In this document: positions 1 to 9,205 of the stretch, one piece after another | Layout: each line of letters opens with the position of its first letter | How positions within the stretch are numbered: the first letter of the stretch is position 1 | Assembly: GCF_008180865.1 (NCBI RefSeq) | Contig: NZ_VTEX01000002.1 | Span: forward strand, 496,001 to 560,000 | Length of the DNA: 64,000 nt | Reading direction: 5' to 3' | DNA from: Rossellomorea aquimaris | GTDB lineage: Bacteria; Bacillota; Bacilli; Bacillales; Bacillaceae_B | Notes under the pieces: model-generated | What the model was told of the DNA's origin: nothing | Databases searched by the model: none | What the model saw: only the letters and a program-made list of their open reading frames with translations | Program-made: the position numbers and the translations under genes

Positions 1-807
1 CAAGCTTGCTAATACGATGGATGAATACTTGATCATCTCTGAAATTCTTTGGAGTTCCGCAGCAGCCTGCTGGTCAGCGATCATTCCCGGCTGCACCTCA
101 TTCTGGATGAGGATCGATCGCAGGACGAGCTGTAACGGGTACAAATCCCGGTCTTCAAGGTAGATCATCGCATCGAAATATGAATTCCATTGTGCGATGA
201 ACGCATAGAGTGCGATGACAAAGATGATCGGCTTTGACAACGGAAACACGATGTTCAAGAAGATCTTGAACTCCGATGCCCCGTCGATCCTTGCTGCTTC
301 CTTCAACTCATTCGGAATCGATTTGAAGTAAGTTCTTGCAAGAATAATGAACCAAACGTTGATGGCATTGGGAAGGATGATCGCCCAAATCGTGTTCAGC
401 ATCCCTAAGTCCTTCACCACCATATACGTCGGGATCAACCCCCCGTTGAAGAACATCGTGATGAGAAAGAACACCATGATGAACTTTCGTCCGACAAGCC
501 CTTCAGCCGAGAGGGAATAGCCGGCAAAGATGCAGACACTCACGGTGATGAGCGTGAATCCGACAGAATAGAGAATCGAGTTGATGAATCCTTTGACGAT
601 GGTACCGTCCTCGAAGATCCGTTTATAACCCTCGAGTGTCCAATCCGAACCGCTGATGAGGAATCCTTTTTTCACCAGAACATTCGGCTCAAGAACCGAG
701 GATAGTAGCACGTATATCAAAGGGAACAGAACAATGATCACGATTCCCCCAAGCAGGATTTTGTTAATGAAAAGAATGAGTTTATCACTCCTGGTGTATT
801 GGTACAC
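1..807 (-). CDS. Carbohydrate ABC transporter permease, LplC/MalG type (C-terminus beyond left edge)
   Basis: Inner-membrane permease half of a CUT1-family sugar importer. I translated it by hand; it is open at the left edge, so its stop codon is not in the window. The GTG at 807 is the first start after an in-frame stop and has an AAAGGGGG ribosome site about 7 nt upstream. The N-terminus has a membrane segment (roughly residues 12-34), and more helices follow. The cytoplasmic EAA loop, which contacts the ATPase, reads EAARIDGASEFKIF near position 99. The gene begins 15 nt after the partner permease and is surely co-transcribed with it. The substrate cannot be read from the sequence; LplC relatives take up oligosaccharides. 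The ATPase is not visible and is probably a shared MsmX-type subunit (inference). Confidence 0.9.
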   Translation of the reverse strand, partial: MYQYTRSDKLILFINKILLGGIVIIVLFPLIYVLLSSVLEPNVLVKKGFLISGSDWTLEGYKRIFEDGTIVKGFINSILYSVGFTLITVSVCIFAGYSLSAEGLVGRKFIMVFFLITMFFNGGLIPTYMVVKDLGMLNTIWAIILPNAINVWFIILARTYFKSIPNELKEAARIDGASEFKIFLNIVFPLSKPIIFVIALYAFIAQWNSYFDAMIYLEDRDLYPLQLVLRSILIQNEVQPGMIADQQAAAELQRISEMIKYSSIVLASL

Positions 808-822
808 CTCGTTTCCCCCTTT

Positions 823-1830
823 CTATAAAAGACCTTCGCCTTCGTTTAATTTCTTGACCACACGGTTTACGAAAACCAATAAGATGACATTGATGACGGC
901 ATTGAACAACCCTACTGCCGTGGCGAATGAATAGTCACCTGCCTGCAGCCCCCGCTTGTATACATAGGTTGAAATGATTTCCGAGGTTGGAAGGTTCATA
1001 GAAGTCTGTAACAGATAGGCTTTCTCAAATCCAATCGCCATGATGCCTCCTGCAGCCAGGATGAACAGGACCGCCATTACAGGCTTCAGCGTCGGAAGAT
1101 CGATATGCCGGATGCGTTGCAGAAGGGATGCCCCATCTATGGTTGCTGCATCGTGAAGCTGGGGATCCACATTGGCGAGTGCCGCCACATAAATGATCGA
1201 TGCCCACCCCGCGCCCTGCCAAACTCCTGACCAGATATAGATGCTTCTGAAGGCATCAGGATCAGACATGAATGAAATCGGCTTATCCGTAAAAACCGAC
1301 AGCATCGCATTAATCGGTCCTGTAGGTGATAGGAAGAGAAAGATCATCCCGGAGATGACGACGACTGAGATAAAGTGTGGTGCATAAAGGATGAGTTGAA
1401 TATTCTTCTTCACCCCTGCTTTCCGGAGCTGATTCAGCATCAGTGCAAGGATGATCGGGATCGGAAACCCGATCAGAAGCTCGAAGGAACTTAATTTCAG
1501 AGTATTGACCAGGATATCCATGAAATTCGGAGACGATAAAAAGTCCGTAAAGTGCTTGAACCCCACCCATTCACTTCCATTGATCCCCCTGATGGGACTG
1601 AAATCCTTAAATGCGATGGATGCCCCATACATGGGAACATACTTGAAAATGATCGTAAGAATGATGGCAGGTGCAAGAAACAAATAGAGAATATAGTTTT
1701 TCTTCATATAATGGAGCTTGGTTTTGAGCTTCGAATTTTTCTTTGTTTCCGTTATGACTGGTGTATCTGCCTTGGCAAGTTCTTGCAATCTTTTGACCCC
1801 CTTTATATAAATCACTTTGTTCAGAAACAA
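823..1830 (-). CDS. Carbohydrate ABC transporter permease, LplB/MalF type
   Basis: First permease of the sugar importer. It has about six membrane helices (first near residues 45-63) and the EAA loop DAATIDGASLLQRIRHI near residue 225, which docks the ATPase. The start is ambiguous. TTG at 1830 has GGGGAGG 4 nt upstream; a second TTG at 1788 has AAAGGGGG 8 nt upstream, giving 321 residues. Both fit family length. A perfect cre operator (1888-1902) lies just upstream, so CcpA repression is likely. A terminator separates this gene from the binding-protein gene, so the permease pair probably has its own promoter or depends on readthrough. Confidence 0.92.
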   Translation of the reverse strand: MFLNKVIYIKGVKRLQELAKADTPVITETKKNSKLKTKLHYMKKNYILYLFLAPAIILTIIFKYVPMYGASIAFKDFSPIRGINGSEWVGFKHFTDFLSSPNFMDILVNTLKLSSFELLIGFPIPIILALMLNQLRKAGVKKNIQLILYAPHFISVVVISGMIFLFLSPTGPINAMLSVFTDKPISFMSDPDAFRSIYIWSGVWQGAGWASIIYVAALANVDPQLHDAATIDGASLLQRIRHIDLPTLKPVMAVLFILAAGGIMAIGFEKAYLLQTSMNLPTSEIISTYVYKRGLQAGDYSFATAVGLFNAVINVILLVFVNRVVKKLNEGEGLL

Positions 1831-1887
1831 TGATCCTCCCCATTTAGGTGAGGATGTCCGTTGAGTTCACTTTACTAGAATCCCAGA

Positions 1888-1902
1888 ATGAAAACGTTTA
1901 CT
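1888..1902. promoter_or_regulatory. cre site (CcpA operator)
   Basis: ATGAAAACGTTTACT matches every position of the Bacillus cre consensus WTGNAANCGNWNNCW. It lies 58 nt before the permease start, inside the probable promoter region, so carbon catabolite repression of the permease genes is the natural reading. Confidence 0.75.
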
Positions 1903-1949
1903 ATTTTCGGATGAAACAGTTTAAATTTTTTGGAAGTTTACTGCACACA

Positions 1950-1981
1950 AAAAAAACCTCTGGCAGCTGCCAAAGGTTTTT
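1950..1981 (-). terminator. Rho-independent terminator after the binding-protein gene
   Basis: On the minus strand an inverted repeat centred on TGGCAGCTGCCA is bordered by AAAACC and GGTTTT and ends in a run of eight T. It begins at the stop codon of the solute-binding protein gene and can end or attenuate that transcript before the permease genes. Confidence 0.85.
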
Positions 1982-3317
1982 ATTCCAAATCATTCAGTTC
2001 TTCATTGATCTTTTTGACCGCTTCTTCTGCCGAAGTTTTGACGTCCTTCCCTCCGATACCCACATCTTCAAATAGCGCTTTGACTGCTTCGCTCACGACA
2101 GGATAGGCTGGGGTGATCGGTCGATTCCTTGAGTACTTTTGTGCCTGTTCCACGAAAATATTCTTCGGATACTCATTGAACTCGGGAAAGGCTTCTGCAA
2201 CAGAATAACGAGCCGGAACATCCCCGGTGATCTCCACATACTTCTTTGCACCTTCAAAGCTGGTGACATACTGGATAAACTCCCATGCTTCATCGGGATA
2301 GTCAGTGTCAGACGAAATCCCGAGGGACCACCCTCCGTTTGGAACCGCCTGTTCGCTCCCTTTCGGCAGGGCGGTAATCCCGAAATCCTCACCCAGCCGG
2401 AAATCAGGGTTCATCATACTGAGACTCTCCACCATCCAGGAACCGAGGACCGTCATACCGAGCCTATCGGTCTCCAATGCTTCCTCGGGGAGTTCAACCT
2501 TGGCTACCCGGTGTTTCTGATAGAGATCCTGATAAAACTGTAGGGCTCTCAGTGAAGCCGTGGAGTTCAAATAACCACTCGCTGTCTGATTGCCCGGATC
2601 CAGTACATCTCCTCCAAATTGCCAAAGGATAGGCATCTTGAAGTAGGATGGCGACTCCCCATCCGGAAATCCCTGGCCCGGGTCTATTCCCGTGATGTCG
2701 GGTGCTAAAGCAGAGATTTTCTTAGCAGCCTCGAGAACCTCATCCCAAGTCAGCGGGTCATGTGGATTTTTGGAAGGGAGGGGAACCCCTGCTTTTTCAA
2801 ACAAATGGATGTTATAAAAGAGAGCCACACTTGATTCTGCAATCGGTGATAAATAGATTTCATCCTCGTATGTGATCCCCTTCAACGTAGGGGTTGCGAG
2901 ATCCTCAATATGACCATCTTGTCTCATATAATAATCCAACGACAGAAGACCACCCGCACTTGCATAAAGGGCAAGAGTCGGCGTATCGATCGTCAAAATA
3001 TCAGGTGGGTCACCTGCTGCCATCTCAGTTCTAAGCTTCAACTCATAATCCCCATAAGGGATGGGGACCATCTCCACTTCGATCGCGGGATGCTCCTTAT
3101 TAAAGTCGGCCACCAGCTCTTCATACGCCTGATTCTCAAGCTCTGTCCCCTTGTTTCTCCAGAATGTCAGTTGGATCTGGGCTTGTTCATCCAGCTTTTC
3201 TCCGTCCTTCTCTCTGCTGGTTTCCTGGAATGAGGTAAAAGTTAAGATGCTGTAGATCCCTGCTGTCAACATGAGTAGCGCAGCCAGTACATAGATGGCA
3301 GTTAACTTATACTTCAT
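1980..3317 (-). CDS. Extracellular solute-binding protein (sugar ABC importer, CUT1 type), no lipobox
   Basis: Substrate-binding protein of the importer (445 aa). The N-terminus is one hydrophobic segment (about residues 8-28). The mature part has the family signature regions: an early DFNKEHPAIEVEM stretch, GDPPDILTID near residue 107, and a long hinge region ending in a VDRY-like C-terminal lobe. GGGGGAGG stands 4 nt before the ATG, and the ATGA start overlaps the stop of the response-regulator gene, so the start is firm. Gram-positive binding proteins are normally lipoproteins; this one has no cysteine near the end of its signal segment and may stay anchored by the helix. It shares the operon of the sensor kinase, so it may also serve in sensing (inference). 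Confidence 0.88.
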   Translation of the reverse strand: MKYKLTAIYVLAALLMLTAGIYSILTFTSFQETSREKDGEKLDEQAQIQLTFWRNKGTELENQAYEELVADFNKEHPAIEVEMVPIPYGDYELKLRTEMAAGDPPDILTIDTPTLALYASAGGLLSLDYYMRQDGHIEDLATPTLKGITYEDEIYLSPIAESSVALFYNIHLFEKAGVPLPSKNPHDPLTWDEVLEAAKKISALAPDITGIDPGQGFPDGESPSYFKMPILWQFGGDVLDPGNQTASGYLNSTASLRALQFYQDLYQKHRVAKVELPEEALETDRLGMTVLGSWMVESLSMMNPDFRLGEDFGITALPKGSEQAVPNGGWSLGISSDTDYPDEAWEFIQYVTSFEGAKKYVEITGDVPARYSVAEAFPEFNEYPKNIFVEQAQKYSRNRPITPAYPVVSEAVKALFEDVGIGGKDVKTSAEEAVKKINEELNDLE

Positions 3318-4906
3318 CGTGCCTCCCCCTTATCCACTGTCCTGGATTTCCTGTAATCAAGTGGCTTTTGTCCAAATCGCTTCTTGAATACAGTGCTGAA
3401 ATAGCCGGAATTGGAATAGCCGACAAGATGTGCAATCTCGATGATCTTTAACTGTTCATCCATCAACAGGGAACGGGCTTTGTCCATTCGGAGGTTGACG
3501 AGATAATCACTGAAATTCTGTCCTACCAGTTCTTTGAACATCTCCGATAAATAGGCCGAGTTGATATGGAATTGATCAGCAAGGGAGGAGAGTGAAATTT
3601 CATTGGTGTAATGCTTGTCCATATACCGCCTTACATTTTCCACGATGGCAATTCCATTAGAGGAATGCCGGGTTTCACTCACCTTATCCGCAATCATTCT
3701 TGAAAGGTCCAGCAGTTGTCCTTTAACCCGGTACCGGGAAGTCAGTTCCCATATACCCAATTGACAATTCCACATCTTCTTCTCTAAATCCTCGGTATAC
3801 AGATCATATTTCCTTGCCATGGATCCAAGCATAAAGAGCACCCGGCTGGCTGCAAAGGAATAAGACATCACCGATTGCCGGTCGCATTCAGCAAGGGTAG
3901 TCAGTAGATGTTTCTTGAAAGTCTCATAATCGCCCTGCTCCATGCTGTTTGACAACTTCCATTCCACATCGTCAGTGAATTCCACCGTCTGTTTACTCGT
4001 TGACCCGTCAATGAATTGGGACGTGGCATCAGCGGAACTTTGGCTCCAGGAGAGAAGGGAGGATATGTATCCGTTCTTTAATTGAGATAAACCAATGACT
4101 ACTTTCCCCACCCCAATGACCGTTTCAACATTCAGATAGCTGCTGACATTCCGTTGCAGTTCCTGAACAAAAGTATGGATTGAATTCCCTCCCGAGTGTT
4201 GTAGACATAAGAAATGAATCATATTCTGATAGCTCGTGTCGTAGAAGGACATGATTCCTTCATGCTCATAGGATAATTCCCGGCACAACATCCTGAAGGG
4301 CAGAAACAAATCCCTAACCTGTTCGGGGTCACTACTTCGAATCTCTACGGTGATGAACTGAACAACCGTGTCCTCACCTGCCAGCACATCAAGCTTCAGC
4401 TGACTCAGTCTCTCCCCGGAAATATTCTTCCCTGCCCATTCATCCTTCACCAAATGAAGCAGGTACTGCTCTCTCATTTCCTCGGCGTGGAACTGGTTCA
4501 TTCTGACCGTTTCCATTCTTCTCTGCTTCTCCGCTTCAATCTCGCCCCTGATCTTCCTGAGGGCAGCCGTCAATTCCTCGGGATCGACGGGCTTAAGCAG
4601 ATAATCCTTCACTCCTTCGACCAAAGAGGAACGTACATATTCGAAATCCGCGTATCCCGACAGGACGATCACCTTGATATCAGGATACTTACCCGATAAC
4701 GCTTTCACAAGCTGCATCCCATCCAAGACCGGCATCCTGACATCGGTCAGGACAACATCAGGCATCACTTCTTCGATAACCTGTAACGCTTCCTTGCCAT
4801 TGGAGGCTTCGCCGGCAATAACAAAGCCTTCTTCTTCCCAGTCCACTTTCCACTTCAACCCTCTTCGGATTTGAATTTCATCATCGACCAGAATCACCTT
4901 CAGCAT
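3314..4906 (-). CDS. Response regulator, YesN type (receiver + AraC-family HTH)
   Basis: DNA-binding response regulator paired with the kinase upstream. The receiver domain (residues 1-120) shows the acidic pocket DDE at 8-10, phospho-acceptor D55 in LTDVRMP, and the conserved K in LLKPVDPEE. A long linker follows, and the C-terminal ~100 residues form two AraC helix-turn-helix motifs, with the signature GYSNSGYFSTVFKKRFG. The start is placed at the ATG at 4906, which has GAGAGGGGG 8 nt upstream, rather than an ATG 18 nt earlier without a site. The gene overlaps the kinase end by 26 nt and the binding-protein start by 4 nt, indicating coupled translation. It probably activates the importer genes. 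Confidence 0.93.
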   Translation of the reverse strand: MLKVILVDDEIQIRRGLKWKVDWEEEGFVIAGEASNGKEALQVIEEVMPDVVLTDVRMPVLDGMQLVKALSGKYPDIKVIVLSGYADFEYVRSSLVEGVKDYLLKPVDPEELTAALRKIRGEIEAEKQRRMETVRMNQFHAEEMREQYLLHLVKDEWAGKNISGERLSQLKLDVLAGEDTVVQFITVEIRSSDPEQVRDLFLPFRMLCRELSYEHEGIMSFYDTSYQNMIHFLCLQHSGGNSIHTFVQELQRNVSSYLNVETVIGVGKVVIGLSQLKNGYISSLLSWSQSSADATSQFIDGSTSKQTVEFTDDVEWKLSNSMEQGDYETFKKHLLTTLAECDRQSVMSYSFAASRVLFMLGSMARKYDLYTEDLEKKMWNCQLGIWELTSRYRVKGQLLDLSRMIADKVSETRHSSNGIAIVENVRRYMDKHYTNEISLSSLADQFHINSAYLSEMFKELVGQNFSDYLVNLRMDKARSLLMDEQLKIIEIAHLVGYSNSGYFSTVFKKRFGQKPLDYRKSRTVDKGEAR

Positions 4907-6668
4907 GAAGATCCCCCTCTCCACTTTTTATGCGTAAGACAATGGTTGTACCTTGATACTCTTTTGATGAAATATGATAGGTGAAATTTTCTCCGTAATA
5001 CAGCTTTAAACGCCCCAGGACATTTTTAAGTCCGATGCTTCGTCCTTTGCTTTCCAGTACATGACTGGATTCATGAGGACCGTGGTCACGCTTCAATTCT
5101 TCCACAATAGACTCAGGGATCCCGATTCCATTATCCTCAATCACAATCTCCACCCAGTCATTCACTTTCTTCGTCGAAATACGAAGAACGGCCTCCGTTT
5201 TCTCTATGAAACTATATTTAACCGAATTCTCCACGAGTGGCTGGATAACGAACTTAATGATCGGGAGCGGAGAGGCTGCAGGATCCTCCTGAATGGAAAC
5301 GGAGAGCGCCTCTTCATATCGCAGCTTCAGAATTTCCATAAACCTCCGTATATAGGTCATTTCTTCCCCAAGGGTCACCATGTCAGATTCCGTATTGAGG
5401 GAATATCTCATGATCCTCCCTAAATGGATCGTGACATCGATCACCTCTTTGTTCTTCCCTTGAGCTGCGAGACCACCGATGGTTTCCAAGGTATTATTTA
5501 AGAAATGGGGATTGATTTGCAGTAGCAGTGCCTTGTATTCCGCATCCCTCCTGCGTATGTTGGCTTCATATTCTGTTTCAATCAGGGTATCGAGGCGGTT
5601 GGCCGTCTGGCCGAACACATCCACCACATAACCAATCTCATCATTCGCTGTCTTAATGGAAGGAATCAATTGCTTCGCTTTCTTAAATTCTCCCTTTTCA
5701 ACAAGCTTCATGGCACCGGTCAATTTCCCCAAAGGCTTTACGATGGTAGAAGAAAAGAGATAAGACGCCATGATCGTCAATAAGAATATCCATCCACTCG
5801 TCAAAAGGAGATTCCTCTGAAGCTCATTAACCTGAGAGAACAGTTCGGACTTGGTAATTTCACTGACCAGCACCCATTCTCCTACCTTTGCCTTCTGATA
5901 GAAAATCATATACTCTTCTTTCTCGAAAGGGACCTCTATTAATCCCGAGCTGTTCGTCTCTGTCTTAATAGTCTTTAAGCTTTCCTTTACTACATTCTCC
6001 GGTGTATCGACACTGCCCGTCAGCACATTTCTTCCGAGGCTGTCCAGGAGATAGACTCTCCCGTTCTCACCCAGCTTGATCTTGCTTAAGGCATTCTCAA
6101 GAAGGGACGATGGAAAATTCACCTTGATCACCCCGGATAAATCAAGGGTATTGATATCAAAGAGTGGCAGAAGGTAACTGTTCACCTGATCCGCCATCAG
6201 ATCATTATGAGATCGAAGCCAGCGTTGATCGTCTTTATAGAATTCATCGAACCAAATGGTTTTCTCCAGAGGAGGAAGATTCCCAGCTGTCCCGGTTCCA
6301 TCGTTCAGGTAAACGGATACGGACATCGCCTTGGAATTGTTGATCATCATCGAAGATAATTCCGCCTTTAACTGGTTCTTCATCAGAAGACGTTCGGCAT
6401 CGGATACCTCCCTATCATTCTCCTCGGACTTGATCCATTCCTGAGTCGTAGGGTTAACCAGTACCTGTTTTCCTAAATCCTCTGCCTGTGACGTGATTGA
6501 ATCAATATACAGCGAATACTGCTCCATCATTTCAATCGTCGAACTCTTGGTACGTTCTTCCATTATGGACGTAAACCAGTTGGGAATGAGAATCGATAGA
6601 ACTAGAAAAGGAAAGGTCAGCAGCAAGGTGAAAATCATAAATAATCGGTTGCGAAGTGAGAAAAACAT
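4881..6668 (-). CDS. Sensor histidine kinase, YesM type
   Basis: Membrane sensor kinase of the LytS/YesM group (595 aa). It has a TM helix at about 11-30, an extracellular Cache-like sensor region to about 285, a second TM at about 288-306, a HAMP domain to about 360, then the His_kinase domain with phospho-acceptor H388 in QINPHFLNN and an ATPase domain whose N/G boxes read QPLVENSVKYS and EDNGIGIP. It is the first gene of an operon that continues with the response regulator and the binding protein. This order is typical of oligosaccharide uptake systems in Bacillaceae and Paenibacillaceae, in which the kinase senses the sugar outside the cell. Confidence 0.94.
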   Translation of the reverse strand: MFFSLRNRLFMIFTLLLTFPFLVLSILIPNWFTSIMEERTKSSTIEMMEQYSLYIDSITSQAEDLGKQVLVNPTTQEWIKSEENDREVSDAERLLMKNQLKAELSSMMINNSKAMSVSVYLNDGTGTAGNLPPLEKTIWFDEFYKDDQRWLRSHNDLMADQVNSYLLPLFDINTLDLSGVIKVNFPSSLLENALSKIKLGENGRVYLLDSLGRNVLTGSVDTPENVVKESLKTIKTETNSSGLIEVPFEKEEYMIFYQKAKVGEWVLVSEITKSELFSQVNELQRNLLLTSGWIFLLTIMASYLFSSTIVKPLGKLTGAMKLVEKGEFKKAKQLIPSIKTANDEIGYVVDVFGQTANRLDTLIETEYEANIRRRDAEYKALLLQINPHFLNNTLETIGGLAAQGKNKEVIDVTIHLGRIMRYSLNTESDMVTLGEEMTYIRRFMEILKLRYEEALSVSIQEDPAASPLPIIKFVIQPLVENSVKYSFIEKTEAVLRISTKKVNDWVEIVIEDNGIGIPESIVEELKRDHGPHESSHVLESKGRSIGLKNVLGRLKLYYGENFTYHISSKEYQGTTIVLRIKSGEGDLHAEGDSGR

Positions 6669-6834
6669 AGTGCCTCCAAGGTTAATGCAGAATAGGATTC
6701 TATTGTTTGAAAAGTGAAACTACTATTCTACTAAATTTACCATAGAATAGGTGGGGTAAAAAGGTAGAAAAATGTGGAGAGGCGGGAATACGAGAAAGTA
6801 TCCCAGGAAGTATGAAAAGCGTTGCCTGCCCCCG

Positions 6835-6954
6835 CTACGTTAAAGATTTACCATGCTGGGGAGCAAGGCAACCAATTACAAGGCATTTAGTTAAATCATC
6901 TGGGTTAAACCCATCACCACATAAGCAAAATTCTACATGGATCACTATTTTCAT
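6835..6954 (-). pseudogene. Possible N-terminal remnant of a DUF4279-like protein
   Basis: A short stretch starting at ATG 6954 encodes an N-terminus with CLCGDGFNPDDLTK, which resembles the opening strand and helix of DUF4279 proteins (GD.FNPDE.TK). The resemblance ends at once, a stop follows about 14 codons later, and there is no ribosome site. I read it as a decayed fragment. The family assignment is from memory of the motif only. It is the only coding-like signal in the 360-nt gap between the two sensor systems. Confidence 0.3.
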
Positions 6955-6960
6955 TGAAAG

Positions 6961-6994
6961 AAATAATAAAAAGAAGAGCCAAATCATTGCTCTT
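6961..6994 (-). terminator. Rho-independent terminator after the DesR-like gene
   Basis: On the minus strand AAGAGC and GCTCTT enclose a 9-nt loop and are followed by CTTTTTATTATTT, 37 nt beyond the stop of the response-regulator gene. Confidence 0.7.
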
Positions 6995-7030
6995 CCTGTC
7001 CAGGGTAAGTCGTTTTCATCTTCAATTGGG

Positions 7031-7651
7031 CTACTCATTCCCCGCCCCAGAACCAATCCACCCCTTCATCCTCGCAATCATCACCGCATCGAGACGATTT
7101 TTCGCTTCTACTTTTTGGATGATTTCAGAGATGTAATTTCGTATGGTGGGAGGAGAAAGATATAAGAGTTTACTCATTTCGCCTACGGAATATCCTTCCT
7201 CGAGATGGCGTAGGATGTCTTGTTCCCTTTTCGTAAGCGGATTCATTTCTTCGAACATCGAGTGGGAGAGTTGCGGACTGAATACTTTTTGACCTGTTTG
7301 GATGGTTCGTAAATTCACAGCCAATTGGGAAACGGGGGAATCTTTCAGGAGATAGCCATAGACCCCTGCCTGGATCGCTCGTTGCAAGTAACCACTTCGT
7401 GCAAAGGTTGTCACAATCACAATGCGACAAGGATGCCCTTCGTCTTTCAATGTCTCCGCCGCTTCAAGGCCGCTCAGGATGGGCATTTCAATATCTACGA
7501 TGGCAATGTCGGGTGACTTCTCTCTTATTAGGCGCAAGGCTTCTTCCCCATTTTCAGCTTCACCCACCAGTTCTATATCAGGTTCTAAGGATAATAGCTT
7601 TCCGATAGCGCCTCTCACCATACCTTGATCTTCTGCGATTACGATTCTCAT
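7031..7651 (-). CDS. Response regulator, NarL/DesR type
   Basis: Two-component response regulator of 206 residues. The receiver domain has ED at 7-8, phospho-acceptor D53 in IVDIEMP and K in LLKDSPVS; the C-terminal LuxR/NarL helix-turn-helix starts at NPLTKREQDILRHL and contains YLSPPTIRNYISEIIQK. The order of parts and the length fit DesR of Bacillus, which controls membrane-lipid or stress responses, but the true target here is unknown. The start is the ATG at 7651 with AGAGGTG 6 nt upstream, not an ATG 18 nt earlier. The gene lies 10 nt after the kinase gene. Confidence 0.9.
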   Translation of the reverse strand: MRIVIAEDQGMVRGAIGKLLSLEPDIELVGEAENGEEALRLIREKSPDIAIVDIEMPILSGLEAAETLKDEGHPCRIVIVTTFARSGYLQRAIQAGVYGYLLKDSPVSQLAVNLRTIQTGQKVFSPQLSHSMFEEMNPLTKREQDILRHLEEGYSVGEMSKLLYLSPPTIRNYISEIIQKVEAKNRLDAVMIARMKGWIGSGAGNE

Positions 7652-7661
7652 GCTTTCACCT

Positions 7662-8642
7662 CTATTCACTAAATGGTTTTTCGATTTTCGGTACAGAGAT
7701 GGTTATGTTCATACCCTGGCCGGAATTGGATTTCCAATGTAACGTCCCTTCAATCATACGGAGGCGCTCTTTCATCCCCATCAAACCGCTCCCCTCATGG
7801 GTTCTATTCACACTCTCCATGCCTACTCCATCATCTTCAATCTCCAGGATGAACGAGCCACTATTTTCATGAATGGTCATCCAGCAATTTGCAGCTTGAC
7901 TGTGCCTCACGATATTGGTCACACATTCCCGAAGACACAAACCGAGTATTTTGCCATTCACGAGGGGTATTTTCTCCAAATCCACCGAATTCAGATGTAC
8001 CGCTATACCTGCTGATTGAAGGAATTGCGATGCCTGAACCACTTCTTCTGATAGTCGGACAGACTGCATATCACTGACCAATTTCCGCACTTGTATCAAC
8101 GTATTTCGGGAAATGTGTTGAAGCTCGCGTACCTCCTGGATCGCTTCATCAGGATTTCGCCGTATGAGCTGCTCCACCAGTTCACCTTTCAACGTTAAGA
8201 GGGACAATGTATGACCGAGCGTATCGTGAAGGTCCCTGGCAATCCGTTCTCTTTCCTCTATTTTGATGAGTCGTGCAATTTCTTCATTTGCCCCCAGAAG
8301 CTCTGATTTCATTTGATTCGATATCTGTTGATTACGGAGGAAATACGGCAACCCAATGAGAAGGATGAGGATTGGGATCCAGGACAAATCCTGTGTTCCT
8401 AAGTCAAATTCAACATGATACCATACGGAAGCGATATAAAAGACAACCATCGATCCAGTATAGACCGTGATCAGTGTAAACGAGGGAAGGAATCCGGTCA
8501 CAATAGAAGGGTATAGTCCGAACCAGATATTCCACGGGTTAAAGAGGACGATCAATACCATCACACACATATGCTGCATTACTATGCCTAGTTCACGATA
8601 TTTTACGTGTGAGGTGCTTCTCCAAAAGGCAAGGGCAAGCAA
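7662..8642 (-). CDS. Sensor histidine kinase, DesK type, with a questionable N-terminus
   Basis: Membrane kinase partner of the NarL-type regulator. About four hydrophobic segments fill residues 1-105. The HisKA_3 box has phospho-acceptor H139 in RDLHDTLGH, followed by an ATPase domain with REC.TNIVRHS and EIEDDGVGME. The frame can begin at TTG 8642, but no ribosome site precedes it. A far better start (ATG 8705, AGGAGAGGGGG) lies upstream in the same frame and is cut by TAA at 8676-8678 after nine codons. The kinase may therefore be inactivated by a nonsense mutation, or start internally. Without the stop it would be 347 residues, nearer the usual ~370. Confidence 0.75.
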   Translation of the reverse strand: MLALAFWRSTSHVKYRELGIVMQHMCVMVLIVLFNPWNIWFGLYPSIVTGFLPSFTLITVYTGSMVVFYIASVWYHVEFDLGTQDLSWIPILILLIGLPYFLRNQQISNQMKSELLGANEEIARLIKIEERERIARDLHDTLGHTLSLLTLKGELVEQLIRRNPDEAIQEVRELQHISRNTLIQVRKLVSDMQSVRLSEEVVQASQFLQSAGIAVHLNSVDLEKIPLVNGKILGLCLRECVTNIVRHSQAANCWMTIHENSGSFILEIEDDGVGMESVNRTHEGSGLMGMKERLRMIEGTLHWKSNSGQGMNITISVPKIEKPFSE

Positions 8643-8734
8643 TAGAAAGAAGGAATAATGAGCAGCCTTGACCAGTTAAATTTGACGATAGATGGCATCG
8701 GTCATCCCCCTCTCCTCATACGTATTCTTACATC

Positions 8735-9118
8735 TCAAGCTTTTGTTCTTCTGACCGTCCTATCCATCCAGCCCGGAAGCCATGCAATGGAAAGAGTAGC
8801 CACAAATCCATGTAACGTATTCGCTACACCTGCTATGCCAGGCTCTGCAGGAAAAGCCCAGTCAAATAGGGAAAGGGCCAGTGCCACCCCAATCGTGATG
8901 AAAGCATACATCCATCGTGGTCTCGTCGTTTGTTTCTTTAATTTCATATAAATCAATGTCCCGATCATATTCACGACAATCGACATAAAGAGGATCGACC
9001 CGGGTGTTATCTTTTCAAATGTAACGTCTAACACAAAGCATAGCAAGTAATACACCACGATCGCTGCCACACCGGAAATCGCCCCCACCATAAAGCCAAC
9101 CTTTAAACCATTCTTCAT
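8735..9118 (-). CDS. Small four-helix membrane protein, unknown function
   Basis: A protein of 127 residues with four hydrophobic segments, two of them at about 6-28 and 36-55, and a basic C-terminus (DRTVRRTKA). I recognise no family. The start is the ATG at 9118, with AGGTG 5 nt upstream; an upstream ATG would add six residues. Its stop lies 29 nt before the strong but interrupted kinase start at 8705, so it is probably the first gene of the DesKR-like operon and may be a partner of the sensor (inference from position only). Confidence 0.65.
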   Translation of the reverse strand: MKNGLKVGFMVGAISGVAAIVVYYLLCFVLDVTFEKITPGSILFMSIVVNMIGTLIYMKLKKQTTRPRWMYAFITIGVALALSLFDWAFPAEPGIAGVANTLHGFVATLSIAWLPGWMDRTVRRTKA

Positions 9119-9205
9119 ACATGCACCTACTCTCATAAACTAAAAATCTGCTTAAATCGTAGCATGTAGAGGTAGGAGGAAATAGTTATATATATCATTT
9201 GTTTG

